Shown here one piece after another: positions 51,086-60,700 of a DNA stretch of 64,000 bases. Location: contig CAVPZC010000001.1 of assembly GCA_963710175.1 (NCBI GenBank), positions 2,170,001 through 2,234,000 on the forward strand, given 5' to 3'. The notes under the pieces were generated by a model that did no database searches, was not told where the DNA came from, and saw only the letters and a list, made by a program, of their open reading frames with translations. Position numbers and translations under genes: made by a program. How positions within the stretch are numbered: position 1 is the first letter of the stretch; each line of letters opens with the position of its first letter. Source of the DNA: Phormidesmis sp963710175. GTDB lineage: Bacteria > Cyanobacteriota > Cyanobacteriia > Phormidesmidales > Phormidesmidaceae.

Positions 51086-52312
51086 ATGTACAACCCCAGC
51101 AGCACTGGCAGTAGCGTTAACAGTTCAGCCAACAGCAGACTCTATGTTTACGAAGTTGAAGGCTTAGGCCAAAGCGGTCAAGCCAGCGATATCAATGCCC
51201 CGCTTCGTCGTAGCGGCACCGTCTCGATTACAGTGCCCTACGGTCGTATGCAGCAAGAAGCCAAACGGATCATGCAGCTAGGCGGCAAAATTGTCAGCAT
51301 TCGTCCTGCTGGCGAGGCTGCTTCAGCCCACGCTCAGACCAATGGCAGCGCCCCGGCAAGTCAGGCCACCTCTGCAAACTCTACAAAACAGCCCATGACT
51401 CAAGCAAAAGCTAAAGACAAAAAGAAAGTCCCTGTCAATATCTACAAGCCTAAGTCTCCCTACATGGGCGCGTGTCTCTCTAATGAAGAGCTGGTGCAAG
51501 AAGACGGTATTGGTAGCGTTAAGCATCTGAAGTTTGACCTGTCAGAAGGTGATATGCACTACCTTGAAGGGCAGAGTATTGGCATCATCCCTGACGGTAC
51601 CGACGAGAAGGGGAAGCCTCACAAAATCCGGCTTTACTCGATCGCCTCGACTCAGCATGGAGATGACGTAAACGACAAAACCGTCTCTTTGTGCGTTCGT
51701 CAGCTGGAGTACAAAGACCCTGAAAGCGGCGAAACGGTCAAAGGCGTTTGCTCTACTTTTTTATGCAACATAGAGCCGGGTGCCAAGGTGCAAATCACTG
51801 GCCCGGTAGGTAAAGAAATGCTGCTGGCTGACGACCCTGAAGCCAATATTGTGATGATGGGCACCGGCACTGGCATCGCGCCTTTTCGCGCGTACCTGTG
51901 GCGCATGTTCAAGGACAAAGAGCGGGCAGCTAACCCCGACTATCAGTTCAAGGGCAACGCCTGGCTGATTTTTGGGATTCCCACTACCCCCAATATTCTC
52001 TACAAGGAAGAGCTAGAAGAAATTCAGGAAAAGTATCCTGATAACTTCCGGCTCACCTATGCCATCAGCCGTGAGCAGAAGAACCCAGAGGGCGGTCGGA
52101 TGTATATTCAGCATCGGGTGGCTGAGCACGCCGATGAGCTGTGGCAAATGGTTCAAGACGAGAAAACCTACGTCTATATCTGCGGACTCAAGGGAATGGA
52201 AGACGGCATTGATGAAGCGATGAGCGCCGCCTCTGCTAAAGACGGCGTCGATTGGAGCGAGCGTCGCCGCGAACTGAAGAAGGCCCACCGCTGGAATGTA
52301 GAAACCTACTAG
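51086..52312 (+). CDS. petH: Ferredoxin-NADP+ reductase with CpcD-like phycobilisome-binding domain
   Basis: This is the 408-residue long form (FNR-L). Residues 15-75 are a CpcD-type linker domain (LYVYEVEGLGQS, IMQLGGKIVSIRP) that docks to phycobilisome rods. A hinge (80-105) leads to the FAD domain (KIRLYSIAST, GVCSTFLCN). The NADP domain (GTGTGIAPFRAYLW) ends in WNVETY. FNR passes electrons from photosystem I ferredoxin to NADP+. Met104 (base 51395), just before QAKAKDKKKVP, is where an internal start for the short free form would be expected. ATG at 51086. A terminator follows the gene. Confidence 0.97.
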   Translation: MYNPSSTGSSVNSSANSRLYVYEVEGLGQSGQASDINAPLRRSGTVSITVPYGRMQQEAKRIMQLGGKIVSIRPAGEAASAHAQTNGSAPASQATSANSTKQPMTQAKAKDKKKVPVNIYKPKSPYMGACLSNEELVQEDGIGSVKHLKFDLSEGDMHYLEGQSIGIIPDGTDEKGKPHKIRLYSIASTQHGDDVNDKTVSLCVRQLEYKDPESGETVKGVCSTFLCNIEPGAKVQITGPVGKEMLLADDPEANIVMMGTGTGIAPFRAYLWRMFKDKERAANPDYQFKGNAWLIFGIPTTPNILYKEELEEIQEKYPDNFRLTYAISREQKNPEGGRMYIQHRVAEHADELWQMVQDEKTYVYICGLKGMEDGIDEAMSAASAKDGVDWSERRRELKKAHRWNVETY

Positions 52313-52349
52313 CGCCTGCTGCTTTTATCAAACCATTCGACGAAACTGG

Positions 52350-52384
52350 AAGGAGGGGCATTCTACGGAGCGCCCCTCCTTTAC
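52350..52384 (+). terminator. Hairpin terminator after petH
   Basis: Perfect 10-bp stem AAGGAGGGGC (52350-52359) / GCCCCTCCTT (52372-52381), 12-nt loop, then a short T run. It lies 37 bases after the petH stop and before hom. Confidence 0.7.
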
Positions 52385-52417
52385 AATTGGAAAGTTATTT
52401 TCGCAAGGTCAGAGACA

Positions 52418-53737
52418 TTGACTTTAAAGGTGGGGCTCCTGGGATTGGGCACTGTTGGCACAGGCGTCGCCAAAATTTTACGAGATGCTAAAGGCCGCCA
52501 TCCCCTACTCAATACATTTGAACTGGCTCAGGTGGGTGTGCGATCGCACCCAAAACCCCGCGCCATTGATCTCCCTGACGCCCTCTTCACCACCGACCTC
52601 AGCGCTATTGTCACCGATCCCGGTATCGACATCATTGTGGAAGCCATCGGCGGATTAGAGCCCGCTCGTACGCTGATCTTGCAGGCGATTGATCAAGGCA
52701 AGCATGTGGTCACCGCGAATAAAGCTGTCATTTCTCGCTATGGCGAAGAAATTTACGAGGCGGCGACGGCAGCGGGCGTCTATGTGATGATTGAAGCAGC
52801 CGTGGGCGGCGGCATTCCGGTGATTGCGCCGCTTAAGCAGGCTCTGAGCGTCAATCGCCTTCAGGCGGTAATGGGCATTGTCAACGGTACGACTAACTAC
52901 ATTCTCACGCGAATGCAAAGTGAGGGTGGCGATTTTGAGAATATTCTCGCCGATGCTCAGCAGCTGGGCTACGCCGAAGCCGACCCGACTGCCGATGTCG
53001 ATGGCCTTGATGCTGCCGATAAAATTGCTATCCTCGCAGCGCTGGCTTTTGGTGGCCGGATCAATCGCGATGCAGTTTACTGTGAGGGCATTCGTAACGT
53101 TAGCGCTGCCGATATTTCCTATGCTGAAAGGCTGGGCTTTGTGATTAAGCTGCTGGCGATCGCCAAACTCCCCTACGCTGACAGCGCTGACAGCGCTGAC
53201 AATAGCGCCCAGGTCAGCGCTCAGATCCAAGTGCGCGTTCACCCGACGCTGGTACCCAGCAGTCACCCGCTGGCCAGCGTCAACGGCGTCAACAATGCTG
53301 TGCTGGTAGAGGGCGATCCGATTGGCGAGGTGATGTTTTACGGACCGGGTGCGGGTGAAGGCCCGACTGCCAGCGCCGTTGTCTCAGATTTACTGAGCGT
53401 TGCGGCTAGCTTGGCCACCGGGCAAACTCCCAACCCCCTGCTGGCCTGCAACCATGACCATATGCTCAGTATTATGCCCAACGCAGCAGTAGTTACCCGG
53501 CTGTATGTGCGGCTTTTGGTGAAGGACACCTCTGGCGTGATTGGCAAGCTCGGCACCTGCTTTGGTAAATACGACGTTAGCTTAGAATCGATTGTGCAAA
53601 TCGGCATTCAAAACAATCTGGTGGAGCTGGTTGTTGTCACCCACGAAGTCTCTGAGGGTGACTTTCAAAGCGCGCTGACCGAAATTCGCCAGTTTCCAGA
53701 GGTGATTGATATTCCTAGCCTGCTGCATGTGCTCTAA
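52418..53737 (+). CDS. hom: Homoserine dehydrogenase
   Basis: The 439-residue NAD(P)-dependent enzyme converts aspartate semialdehyde to homoserine for Thr, Met and Ile. The Rossmann loop GLLGLGTVGTGVAK and EAIGGLEPAR are present. The catalytic region holds GIVNGTTNYILTRM and DPTADVDGLDAADK. A C-terminal ACT domain (TSGVIGKLGTCFGKYDVSLES) mediates feedback. TTG 52418 (AAGG about 12 bases upstream) is used; GTG at 52430 is the alternative. A coding microrepeat (GCTGACAGC at 53177-53200) adds ADSADSAD to a surface loop. The stop abuts the prmC start. Confidence 0.95.
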   Translation: MTLKVGLLGLGTVGTGVAKILRDAKGRHPLLNTFELAQVGVRSHPKPRAIDLPDALFTTDLSAIVTDPGIDIIVEAIGGLEPARTLILQAIDQGKHVVTANKAVISRYGEEIYEAATAAGVYVMIEAAVGGGIPVIAPLKQALSVNRLQAVMGIVNGTTNYILTRMQSEGGDFENILADAQQLGYAEADPTADVDGLDAADKIAILAALAFGGRINRDAVYCEGIRNVSAADISYAERLGFVIKLLAIAKLPYADSADSADNSAQVSAQIQVRVHPTLVPSSHPLASVNGVNNAVLVEGDPIGEVMFYGPGAGEGPTASAVVSDLLSVAASLATGQTPNPLLACNHDHMLSIMPNAAVVTRLYVRLLVKDTSGVIGKLGTCFGKYDVSLESIVQIGIQNNLVELVVVTHEVSEGDFQSALTEIRQFPEVIDIPSLLHVL

Positions 53738-54643
53738 ATGGCTGAGACAGCATCGGGTGAAGACCTCTATCAGTGGAGACAGTGGGCTATCCAAATGGCC
53801 CTGTCAAACGACATTGATATCAGCGAAGTGGATTGGTTTTTACAGGGCTTTAGTCCTCTCAGTAGCCTATCGCTGAGGCTGGGAATTTACCGGGAGCAGT
53901 CTCAAATAGGGCTGCAAGCGCCTCTATCTGACCTCACAGACAAATGGCAGCGGCGAGTAGAGCAGCGCGTGCCAGTACAATATCTCATGGGCAAAACGCC
54001 CTGGCGAAACTTTGTACTGACGGTCTCTCCCGATGTGCTTATTCCCCGGCCTGAAACGGAGCTGATCAGTGATATTGCCCGCCGCCTGGTTGAGCAAAGC
54101 CCGGTGGCAGCTCAGCTTGAATCAGGCCGCTGGGCCGATTTGGGGACTGGTAGCGGGGCGATCGCACTGGCCCTGGCTCAGCAGTTTCCTGCGGCTGCCG
54201 TTCATGCCGTCGATATTAGTAAAAAGGCGTTGGCGATCGCCCAAAAAAATGCTCAGAAAAACGAGCTTTCTTCCCATATCACCTTCCATGTGGGCAGCTG
54301 GCTAACCCCGCTTACGCCTCTAGAAGGCCAGCTATCAGCCGTTATCTCTAACCCGCCGTACATTCCCAGTCGGACTGTGCTCACTCTTCAGCCCGAAGTC
54401 ACCCGCCATGAACCACACCTCGCGCTAGACGGCGGGCCTGACGGCTTAGACAGCATTAGAATATTAGTAAACGCTGGCGCAGCCTACCTGCATCCGGGTG
54501 GCATTTGGCTAACAGAGCTGATGGCCGGGCAAGCGCCAGCCGTTGCTGACTTATTGGAGCGGCAAGGTAGCTATGACCATATTTTCATCCACAAAGACCT
54601 AGCAGGCGTCCAAAGATTCGTCTCTGCCCGCAAAGCTTTATAA
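53738..54643 (+). CDS. prmC: Peptide chain release factor N5-glutamine methyltransferase
   Basis: The 301 residues have an N-terminal helical domain (YQWRQWAIQMALSNDI) and a Rossmann AdoMet domain with DLGTGSGAIALALAQ. The NPPYIPS motif binds the Gln side chain of the GGQ release-factor loop. The start at 53738 is the base after the hom stop codon (TAAATG), so the two genes are cotranscribed. Role: methylation of RF1/RF2 to improve termination. Confidence 0.95.
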   Translation: MAETASGEDLYQWRQWAIQMALSNDIDISEVDWFLQGFSPLSSLSLRLGIYREQSQIGLQAPLSDLTDKWQRRVEQRVPVQYLMGKTPWRNFVLTVSPDVLIPRPETELISDIARRLVEQSPVAAQLESGRWADLGTGSGAIALALAQQFPAAAVHAVDISKKALAIAQKNAQKNELSSHITFHVGSWLTPLTPLEGQLSAVISNPPYIPSRTVLTLQPEVTRHEPHLALDGGPDGLDSIRILVNAGAAYLHPGGIWLTELMAGQAPAVADLLERQGSYDHIFIHKDLAGVQRFVSARKAL

Positions 54644-54673
54644 TCGCTGCATAGCCCGCCTCTGTTTAAACTT

Positions 54674-54787
54674 ATGGAAAGCACCGCTTCTTACGATTGG
54701 ATTCTTGGGGTGACGGCGATCGCCATTTTCCTCGGTGGCCTCTTTCTCCTGTTCGATGGCATCAACGGCACCGATGACAAAAAATGA
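54674..54787 (+). CDS. Unrecognised 37-residue single-helix membrane peptide
   Basis: ATG at 54674, TGA at 54787. The peptide has a short polar N-terminus (MESTASYDW), a hydrophobic helix (GVTAIAIFLGGLFLLF) and an acidic/basic tail (GTDDKK). It lies 30 bases past prmC, in the same direction. The size and layout match small photosynthetic or NDH-complex subunits, but I recognise none of them. The Shine-Dalgarno is weak. Confidence 0.5.
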   Translation: MESTASYDWILGVTAIAIFLGGLFLLFDGINGTDDKK

Positions 54788-54808
54788 ATAGGTATCTCAA
54801 GCAGGCAT

Positions 54809-55411
54809 CTAGTAACACATTCTCCCGGAGCTGTTCGGTCTTGTCTGCTCTGTTGACTTACGCATTGCCCCAATAACTGTAGAAGCGATCAGGCAACGCT
54901 TTATGTTTGGAACATTTTTGCTGGAAAGCGTCATTCTCCCCAGATGCCGGAGCTGTATGTTGCCACGATTATCAAATCGAATGTAATAGATACCGTCTGG
55001 TGTACTGTCGAAAGTGGTTTCTCTATCTATTTGCAGGGAGCGTGAATCCATCTGTTCCCACTGCGCTAGCTGAGGTAGTACAGAGACTGGGTGAGTGGAC
55101 CATTCTACAAAGCCATTACGTTCTCTTACGCTAAGCTGCCAGGTAGTTGCTTGGCTCTGGGCTTTTGTTTGAGTCTCTTTAGCGCCCAGATAGAGCTTAT
55201 CTCTAGCAACTGTCAGTCGATTGACTTCTACAAATTGTAGCCAGCTCGGTGCAGCGATCGCAGCCACGATTCCCACTATGACAATGACGACGAGCAGTTC
55301 TATCAGCGTAAAGCCAGACTGAAATCTTCCGCGAGACCGGGTGTTTTTCAAAATTTGCCACACGGACAAGGAGTATACACACGAGATCAAAACCGCAGTC
55401 TTCACAACCAA
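54809..55411 (-). CDS. GspH/FimT-type pseudopilin, last gene of the hps operon
   Basis: This is a type IV pilin-like protein of up to 200 residues. The prepilin site SRGRFQSG|FTLIELLVVIVIVG has Glu at +5 of the mature chain, and the helix is followed by a beta-rich C-domain. The translated frame starts at TTG 55411, giving a long leader; TTG at 55351 would give a normal 13-residue leader (LKNTRSRGRFQSG). It follows the 55435-55965 pseudopilin by about 24 bases. With the two preceding genes it likely forms a hormogonium-type secretion pseudopilus. Confidence 0.78.
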   Translation of the reverse strand: MVVKTAVLISCVYSLSVWQILKNTRSRGRFQSGFTLIELLVVIVIVGIVAAIAAPSWLQFVEVNRLTVARDKLYLGAKETQTKAQSQATTWQLSVRERNGFVEWSTHPVSVLPQLAQWEQMDSRSLQIDRETTFDSTPDGIYYIRFDNRGNIQLRHLGRMTLSSKNVPNIKRCLIASTVIGAMRKSTEQTRPNSSGRMCY

Positions 55412-55434
55412 AAGCTTAGTTTCCAGGTCAGGAT

Positions 55435-55965
55435 CTAATTGCCCAGACTAGGATTATTGCAGGTAGCGCCTTGGGCATCAACGATGCTGCCTAGCAAGCT
55501 GCTCACTATCAAGCACTTTTGAGTAGTGCTGTTGTTGTTGGCAGTGATCTTAACAATAAAAGGAACAGAACTAGCGGGCACGCCCCCTCGGTAGTCGAAG
55601 GTTAGATTATTGGCAGAAGTTGTTGAGCTGACGGACGCAGCTAGCTGAATGTTTTTAGTATTGGAGCCTAATATGACTGGAGTAGCGGTGCTCCCTACAG
55701 GTGCGATCGCTGCCGTTGGGCCATTGGCGCTAGAACCGATGGTAACGGTGTAAGAGGCCGATCTCTGCTGAGCTCTGGTTTGAGCGTCTCTTAAGGTGGC
55801 TCTTAGCTCATTGCGAACGGTAGTCACTCTTTGCTGGTTGAGCAAGCCTAGCCAGCCCGGTGCCGCAATGCTGCCTAAGATGCCGACAATAATAACAACG
55901 ACCAGCAGCTCAATTAGGGTAAAGCCAGCGATCGCCGAGGCGGGCCGATATTTTTTAATTTCCAT
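55435..55965 (-). CDS. GspH-like pseudopilin (HpsD candidate)
   Basis: This 176-residue prepilin has processing site SAIAG|FTLIELLVVVII, Glu at +5, and a hydrophobic helix ending around residue 35. The following segment is NQQRVTTVRNELRATLRDAQ, then a Ser/Thr-rich beta domain. In Nostoc, hpsB-hpsD encode pseudopilins that act in hormogonium polysaccharide export. The order here (HpsA, HpsB, HpsC, this gene) makes it the HpsD candidate. ATG at 55965, 22 bases after the hpsC stop. Confidence 0.82.
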   Translation of the reverse strand: MEIKKYRPASAIAGFTLIELLVVVIIVGILGSIAAPGWLGLLNQQRVTTVRNELRATLRDAQTRAQQRSASYTVTIGSSANGPTAAIAPVGSTATPVILGSNTKNIQLAASVSSTTSANNLTFDYRGGVPASSVPFIVKITANNNSTTQKCLIVSSLLGSIVDAQGATCNNPSLGN

Positions 55966-55987
55966 GAGTCAACATCCTGAGAAAGCC

Positions 55988-56947
55988 TTAGTTGGCAGGG
56001 TTTTTATCAATTATGCCGCGCATCAAAACCCTGGTTTCTAATGTGGGCAATGCACTGTCGCGACCAACCGGGCCAAAGCCGCTTCCGGCTCCATCGATGT
56101 TGCCTCTCAAAAAGAGATAGGCGTCTTGATTGCTGCCAGCAGTACTTGCCGTAGCAGAATTAGGATTGCGAATACAGCCAAAGAAACTTTTATTAGTAGT
56201 GGAAGCGGTGCTAGGGACAATACTGTATTCCGATCCTAATTCCCTAGTGCAGTTAGGAACGAAGCTAGGTGGGAAAAGAGGATCATCAACAAAATCAACT
56301 AGGACAGTGCTTGTACCAGCAGTAGAGACACCTGTAGTAGACCAAGTGCTAAAATTTACACCATCCTCTGCTGGGTCTCTATATCCTGGCGTACTTTCTA
56401 AAGTGGCTAAGTTTTTATATTTATCTAGCTCGTATCGGATAATCCTTGACTTTCCTCGCCAGTTGGCGTTGCCATCTTTTGGCTTCTGTAAGTAGACAAC
56501 AAGACTGTAAGCCGATTGCCTGATTCTCAAAACATCACACTCCCGTACTTTTGCTGGATCGCTAGCGAAAGAAGCAGTAGAGCAGACTGGTATCCCAGTA
56601 TCAACGGGCTTGGGTCGCCAAAAGGCTAAAATTGGAACCCCGGCTGGCAAATTGCTGAGCTGAGTGTTATTGGCTACCGTCGAGGGAGTGCTGTAAATGT
56701 AAACGGCTTCTCTGATGTCGTCGCTGATGTAGTCTAGCGCTCTTTGCATATCTCGTTGGGTTTGATCGACTACCGTTTCTCGGCGGTCGATCTTCAGTAG
56801 CTCAACGACGAGGTAGAGCAGCCCGGAGACTACAATGCTGGCAACTATCATGGCTACCAAAAGCTCCAGCAAGGTAAAACCAGAGAGCTTGAAACGCTTT
56901 GACGCTAGTGTCCAATGTAGACGCGAGATTAGTTTTGGCAATGCCAT
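55988..56947 (-). CDS. hpsC: Hormogonium polysaccharide secretion pseudopilin HpsC (PilW-like)
   Basis: About 319 residues. The prepilin site KLSG|FTLLELLVAMIVASIVVS has Glu at +5. A long globular domain follows, with a Cys-bearing region (VCSTASFASDPAKVRECDVL, FVPNCTRELG). I start at ATG 56947 (ALPKLISRLHW); the longer frame begins with TTG at 56959. It lies second after hpsA, matching the hps gene order. A PilW-type minor pilin is the broader family. Confidence 0.85.
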   Translation of the reverse strand: MALPKLISRLHWTLASKRFKLSGFTLLELLVAMIVASIVVSGLLYLVVELLKIDRRETVVDQTQRDMQRALDYISDDIREAVYIYSTPSTVANNTQLSNLPAGVPILAFWRPKPVDTGIPVCSTASFASDPAKVRECDVLRIRQSAYSLVVYLQKPKDGNANWRGKSRIIRYELDKYKNLATLESTPGYRDPAEDGVNFSTWSTTGVSTAGTSTVLVDFVDDPLFPPSFVPNCTRELGSEYSIVPSTASTTNKSFFGCIRNPNSATASTAGSNQDAYLFLRGNIDGAGSGFGPVGRDSALPTLETRVLMRGIIDKNPAN

Positions 56948-56987
56948 AGCCTTACGCAAGGTAAATAAAGGTTCATTTTTAGCTAAC

Positions 56988-57674
56988 TTAAATGCAGTCT
57001 AATCCGGTTGTCGAAGCTGCGTTGCCCAGGTATTGTTTATACGCGCAGAGTGAGCCGTCTCGATCACCTTGAAAGATGCTTGTGTAGATGACGGCCAGGG
57101 GCCGGGTGCTTCTTTGGCCTTCGCCGCTGGTAAATCTTAGAGCAGCGGTATCTGTTCGCAAGCTACTGCTGATGTTTTTAAAGGCGTTAAAGTCGTAGAC
57201 TCTCACCCCGATATCAAAGGTAACGGGTACAGAAGAGCCAACAGTAGTGCTACCGACGGTGCGAAACACCTGAACTGCAAATTTGTTGTTGCCAGTGCTA
57301 CTTCCAACATCAACTTGCTTTGCAATATCGGTCGTAGTACTGTTCAAGCTATAATTTGGTGCGGAAGTAGGTGCACCGACAGCTGTAACAGAAGCAGCCG
57401 TCGTACTGGGGTAGGATGCTAAAGCGCTGCGAAAGTCGCCCCCTTGCTCTACCATCAGGCGGATTTTATCTACTTCTCCCTGAGCGATCTGTATCGCCTG
57501 CTCTGCTCGCTGACTCTGAATTCGGGTGGCCATAGAGAACACCATGACAGGCCCCATGACAGCTGCCGTTAGGCCGATGACCGCGATCGCCACTAAGCAC
57601 TCAATCAGGGTCAGGCCATTGTTGTCGGCAGCTCTGCTTGGCAAACGCATCCAAGACTTTGGTTGATGGCTCAT
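56988..57674 (-). CDS. hpsB: Hormogonium polysaccharide secretion pseudopilin HpsB (PilV-like)
   Basis: This 228-residue prepilin has the processing site ADNNG|LTLIECLVAIAVIG (Glu at +5, with an unusual Cys following). Its helix is followed by QSQRAEQAIQIAQGEVDKIR and a Ser/Thr-rich beta domain. It lies directly downstream of hpsA with a 109-base gap that contains an 11-bp hairpin. ATG at 57674. HpsB, C and D act with HpsA in export of the motility polysaccharide. Confidence 0.85.
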   Translation of the reverse strand: MSHQPKSWMRLPSRAADNNGLTLIECLVAIAVIGLTAAVMGPVMVFSMATRIQSQRAEQAIQIAQGEVDKIRLMVEQGGDFRSALASYPSTTAASVTAVGAPTSAPNYSLNSTTTDIAKQVDVGSSTGNNKFAVQVFRTVGSTTVGSSVPVTFDIGVRVYDFNAFKNISSSLRTDTAALRFTSGEGQRSTRPLAVIYTSIFQGDRDGSLCAYKQYLGNAASTTGLDCI

Positions 57675-57728
57675 CTGCTTACTCTCGTACTAGAAAATAT
57701 TCGGTAAAGGGTCTAAGAGTAGAAAGGT

Positions 57729-57772
57729 TTGTCACACTGCTTTTCTGAGTTAGCGATACAACAGTGTGACAA
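57729..57772 (-). other. Intra-operon hairpin between hpsA and hpsB
   Basis: A perfect 11-bp inverted repeat TTGTCACACTG (57729-57739) / CAGTGTGACAA (57762-57772) encloses a 22-nt loop. There is no T-tract, so it may stabilise or process the hpsA mRNA, or bind a dimeric regulator, rather than terminate. Confidence 0.6.
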
Positions 57773-57783
57773 CACTATAGAGA

Positions 57784-60700
57784 CTACGAACAAGCCTCGC
57801 GTGGATAGACTCGTTCGCGCGTACCGCTTGGTGGTATGTAGGTTGAGCAGCGAAGATTCCTCACGTAGGGGTCATCAACCGGCAGCTCCCGGTAAAACTC
57901 ACTTCGAGGGCGACCGATGGTTACAAATCGGCGAGCAATCGGGCCCGCTGGTGCGTACTGCAAACCGACATCGTATCCCCAGAGTCGGTTGGGTGCACCG
58001 TAAAAGCGAATCCTGTCAAAGTTGACCTGTGCATCTGAGCCAGGTTCCCAAGCATCCTGGTCATAAGGCCCAGTAGCAGAAGTGCTAAAGTTTAGCTGAA
58101 AAAATCCTCCCGAGATGTGTAAGTTGACATCTTTCCAGTGCTCTAAGAATCGAGGAAAGTTGTGCATACCACCGTATGATTGGCCCGCTTGAGAAGGAAC
58201 AATGCCGCTGATGAAGACTGCATTTGCGATTGTCTGCGTAGCTGGCTGTAAGTCTCCTCCTCGTTTGTCATTAAAGAAGTCAGGACTGTTGTTAACATCA
58301 GTCAGGCGTATGAAGCTGGTCGGATCGACTACGGCGCCGTTTCTGGTCACGTCGCCGTTTCGGTCTACAGAAACTGGGAGGGTCGGCGGTGTTGAGTTTA
58401 TGCTGCCGTCAACGCGCCTCCAACCGGTAGTGGCTGCGCTATTGTTTTTCAGACGATTTTGATTTTGATAAGAGCTAGTTCCGTGTCCTGCATTCGAGTC
58501 TTGCTGACGAGCTTTTGTGAAGCCGTCTTCGATGTTTCCATCTCTAAAGCTCGATGACAAAACGCCTACGGCATCACCTACGATCTCAACGGGTCGCCAC
58601 TTATCCGTCGAAAGGAAAGCAAGGTCACTATTACGTTGAGTTTTTGCCCTACCGTTATAGAAATCAACGTTGCTGAGAGCGCAATCGTTTTGGATTATCC
58701 GCGCCGTGAATTCTTCGATTAGATTGCTACAGGCGTTGCTAGGATCGGCCCCTGTTGCTCCAGATGAGGTATGCAGGTTAAAGTCTCCTTTGATGTAGAC
58801 CATATTGTCAGAGACGAATGTCATTCCTGACGGTACGTTATCGGGTCTGTTTAAAGTAGCACCGTTGACTAATCTAAAGCCATAGGGACGGCGATCAGGG
58901 TCGGCATAGAAATCAATTGGCTTTGTACTAAGTTTATCGGCTATTTTATTAGCCGCCGTACCAACGGTCAGCGGTGGATCTTGTAAGAAAGGAGCGCTTG
59001 TAGCGCTTGTTAGGTTCACTAAACGACAGTTTCTATCGCTTCCTGTTACCCGAGAATCGCTGTTGCCACTGTTTGTGTACACTTTGCTCCAAGTATCGCA
59101 GTCTGTCCAGCTAGTACCGCCAGCTTTGGGCCTCACGATGGCATCTTCTCGGATAGCGTCTTCTCGGAAGGCATAAACAATACCGTCCACGCTTGCGATC
59201 CAGCGATCGCCACTATTGTTGCTGTTAGCCAGCTTTCCAATATCAAGATCCAGCATTCGTAAGCCCATCAATTCTCGACCGTCGTACATCCCCTTATCTA
59301 GCAGAGCAACATCGCGTCCAGAGGAGCCAAAGGTAATTGTAAATGGCTGTGCATCTGGGTTAGTCAGCACGCTCGCTGAAGATGTTGGTAATGCCCAACC
59401 TGTGAAATCAGTAGCACGCGGTGCGAATGATGTTGCTAAAGCTGCGATATCGGAGTCGGAAACAGCAAGAAAAGTATTCTCGTTCGTATTGCTATTTTTG
59501 CTTCCAACGTAGGGATTAGCTACGTATTCTTCTGTAGATGGCTGGGTGTGGTCGAAGAGAACGCCTGGTGTCGGAGTATCGTCCGTCCCGTTATTGTCAT
59601 GCGTGAAAGGCGGAAAGAGATAGTAAAGCGATGGGTATTTTACTGTTTTGCTGATATTCTGGCAAAGCGCCAGCGCTAGCGCTATTCTATCTTCGGCCTG
59701 GGAAGCAGGGAAAAGGTTTGGATCGCAGCCAGTGACTAATTGAGGCTGTCCAGTGAGCGTAGTGGCGCCCGTCTCGCTATTCCAGCTAACATTTCTGGAA
59801 TTAGCAAAGGACGGTAATCCGCCGGGTCGAAAGCCTGACAAGCGATCTCTTTGGATTTGGGAACCTCTCTCTAGTATTGCTTGTGCCACTACAAACTTAT
59901 CTTTCAAAGCAGCACCCAAACCCGGTTTCGCATCAAGAGCTCGATAGAAGTCAGTTGTTGTAAATTGACCGTAATAGTCGGCAGCATCGCAAGTACGGTC
60001 ATAGGCAGCAGTACCCGTTCCCATACTGTCTGTAGAGCAACCGACCCTAAAGTTCGGACCAGCTACGGAATTGTTAACAGTGTCTACCCAGTTCCCCGCA
60101 CCAAAGCCAGCTCTACCTTTAGCGCTACTCTTAATGATAGGTTGACCGTCGCTACCATTTACACCGAAGAAATTATCAATATCGGCATTGGCACCACTAC
60201 CACCACCATCAATCATCTTTTCAATATGATTGCCCAACGCCTGCACCGACGAGTAGTTTGCTGTCGATAGCTGAATCTCATTGTTTAAGCTGTATGACAG
60301 CATTCCGATAGTACAGGCAGCAGAATGCAGTGTCGATTTATCTGCGGGGCTCAAGCTGGCGTAGGCAGTACCTAAGGCAAAGATACGGCGCAGGTTAGAA
60401 AAATCGCCCCAGGCAGCCATATAAGGAGCGGGATGAATATCTCCGTCTTGAGTAGGCTGGAATGAGGGTGCCCCTCCCAGCGGGTCTCCAGCAAAGTAAG
60501 ATAGGTTTCTAAGTACTTTCCCTAGCGGCTCACTAGCGGCAATGGCATTCGCAAAGCTAGTCTCAGTTGTATAGGGGAAAGCAAACTCCCACCCATTGGT
60601 TCCTACACCATTGAAAAAGTCAGTATTTAGTTTTGCTGTCCCGCCAACATTTACAGTGTTGAAAGTACGGCTGTTGATTATGGTTGCGGCAGTTCCAGGG

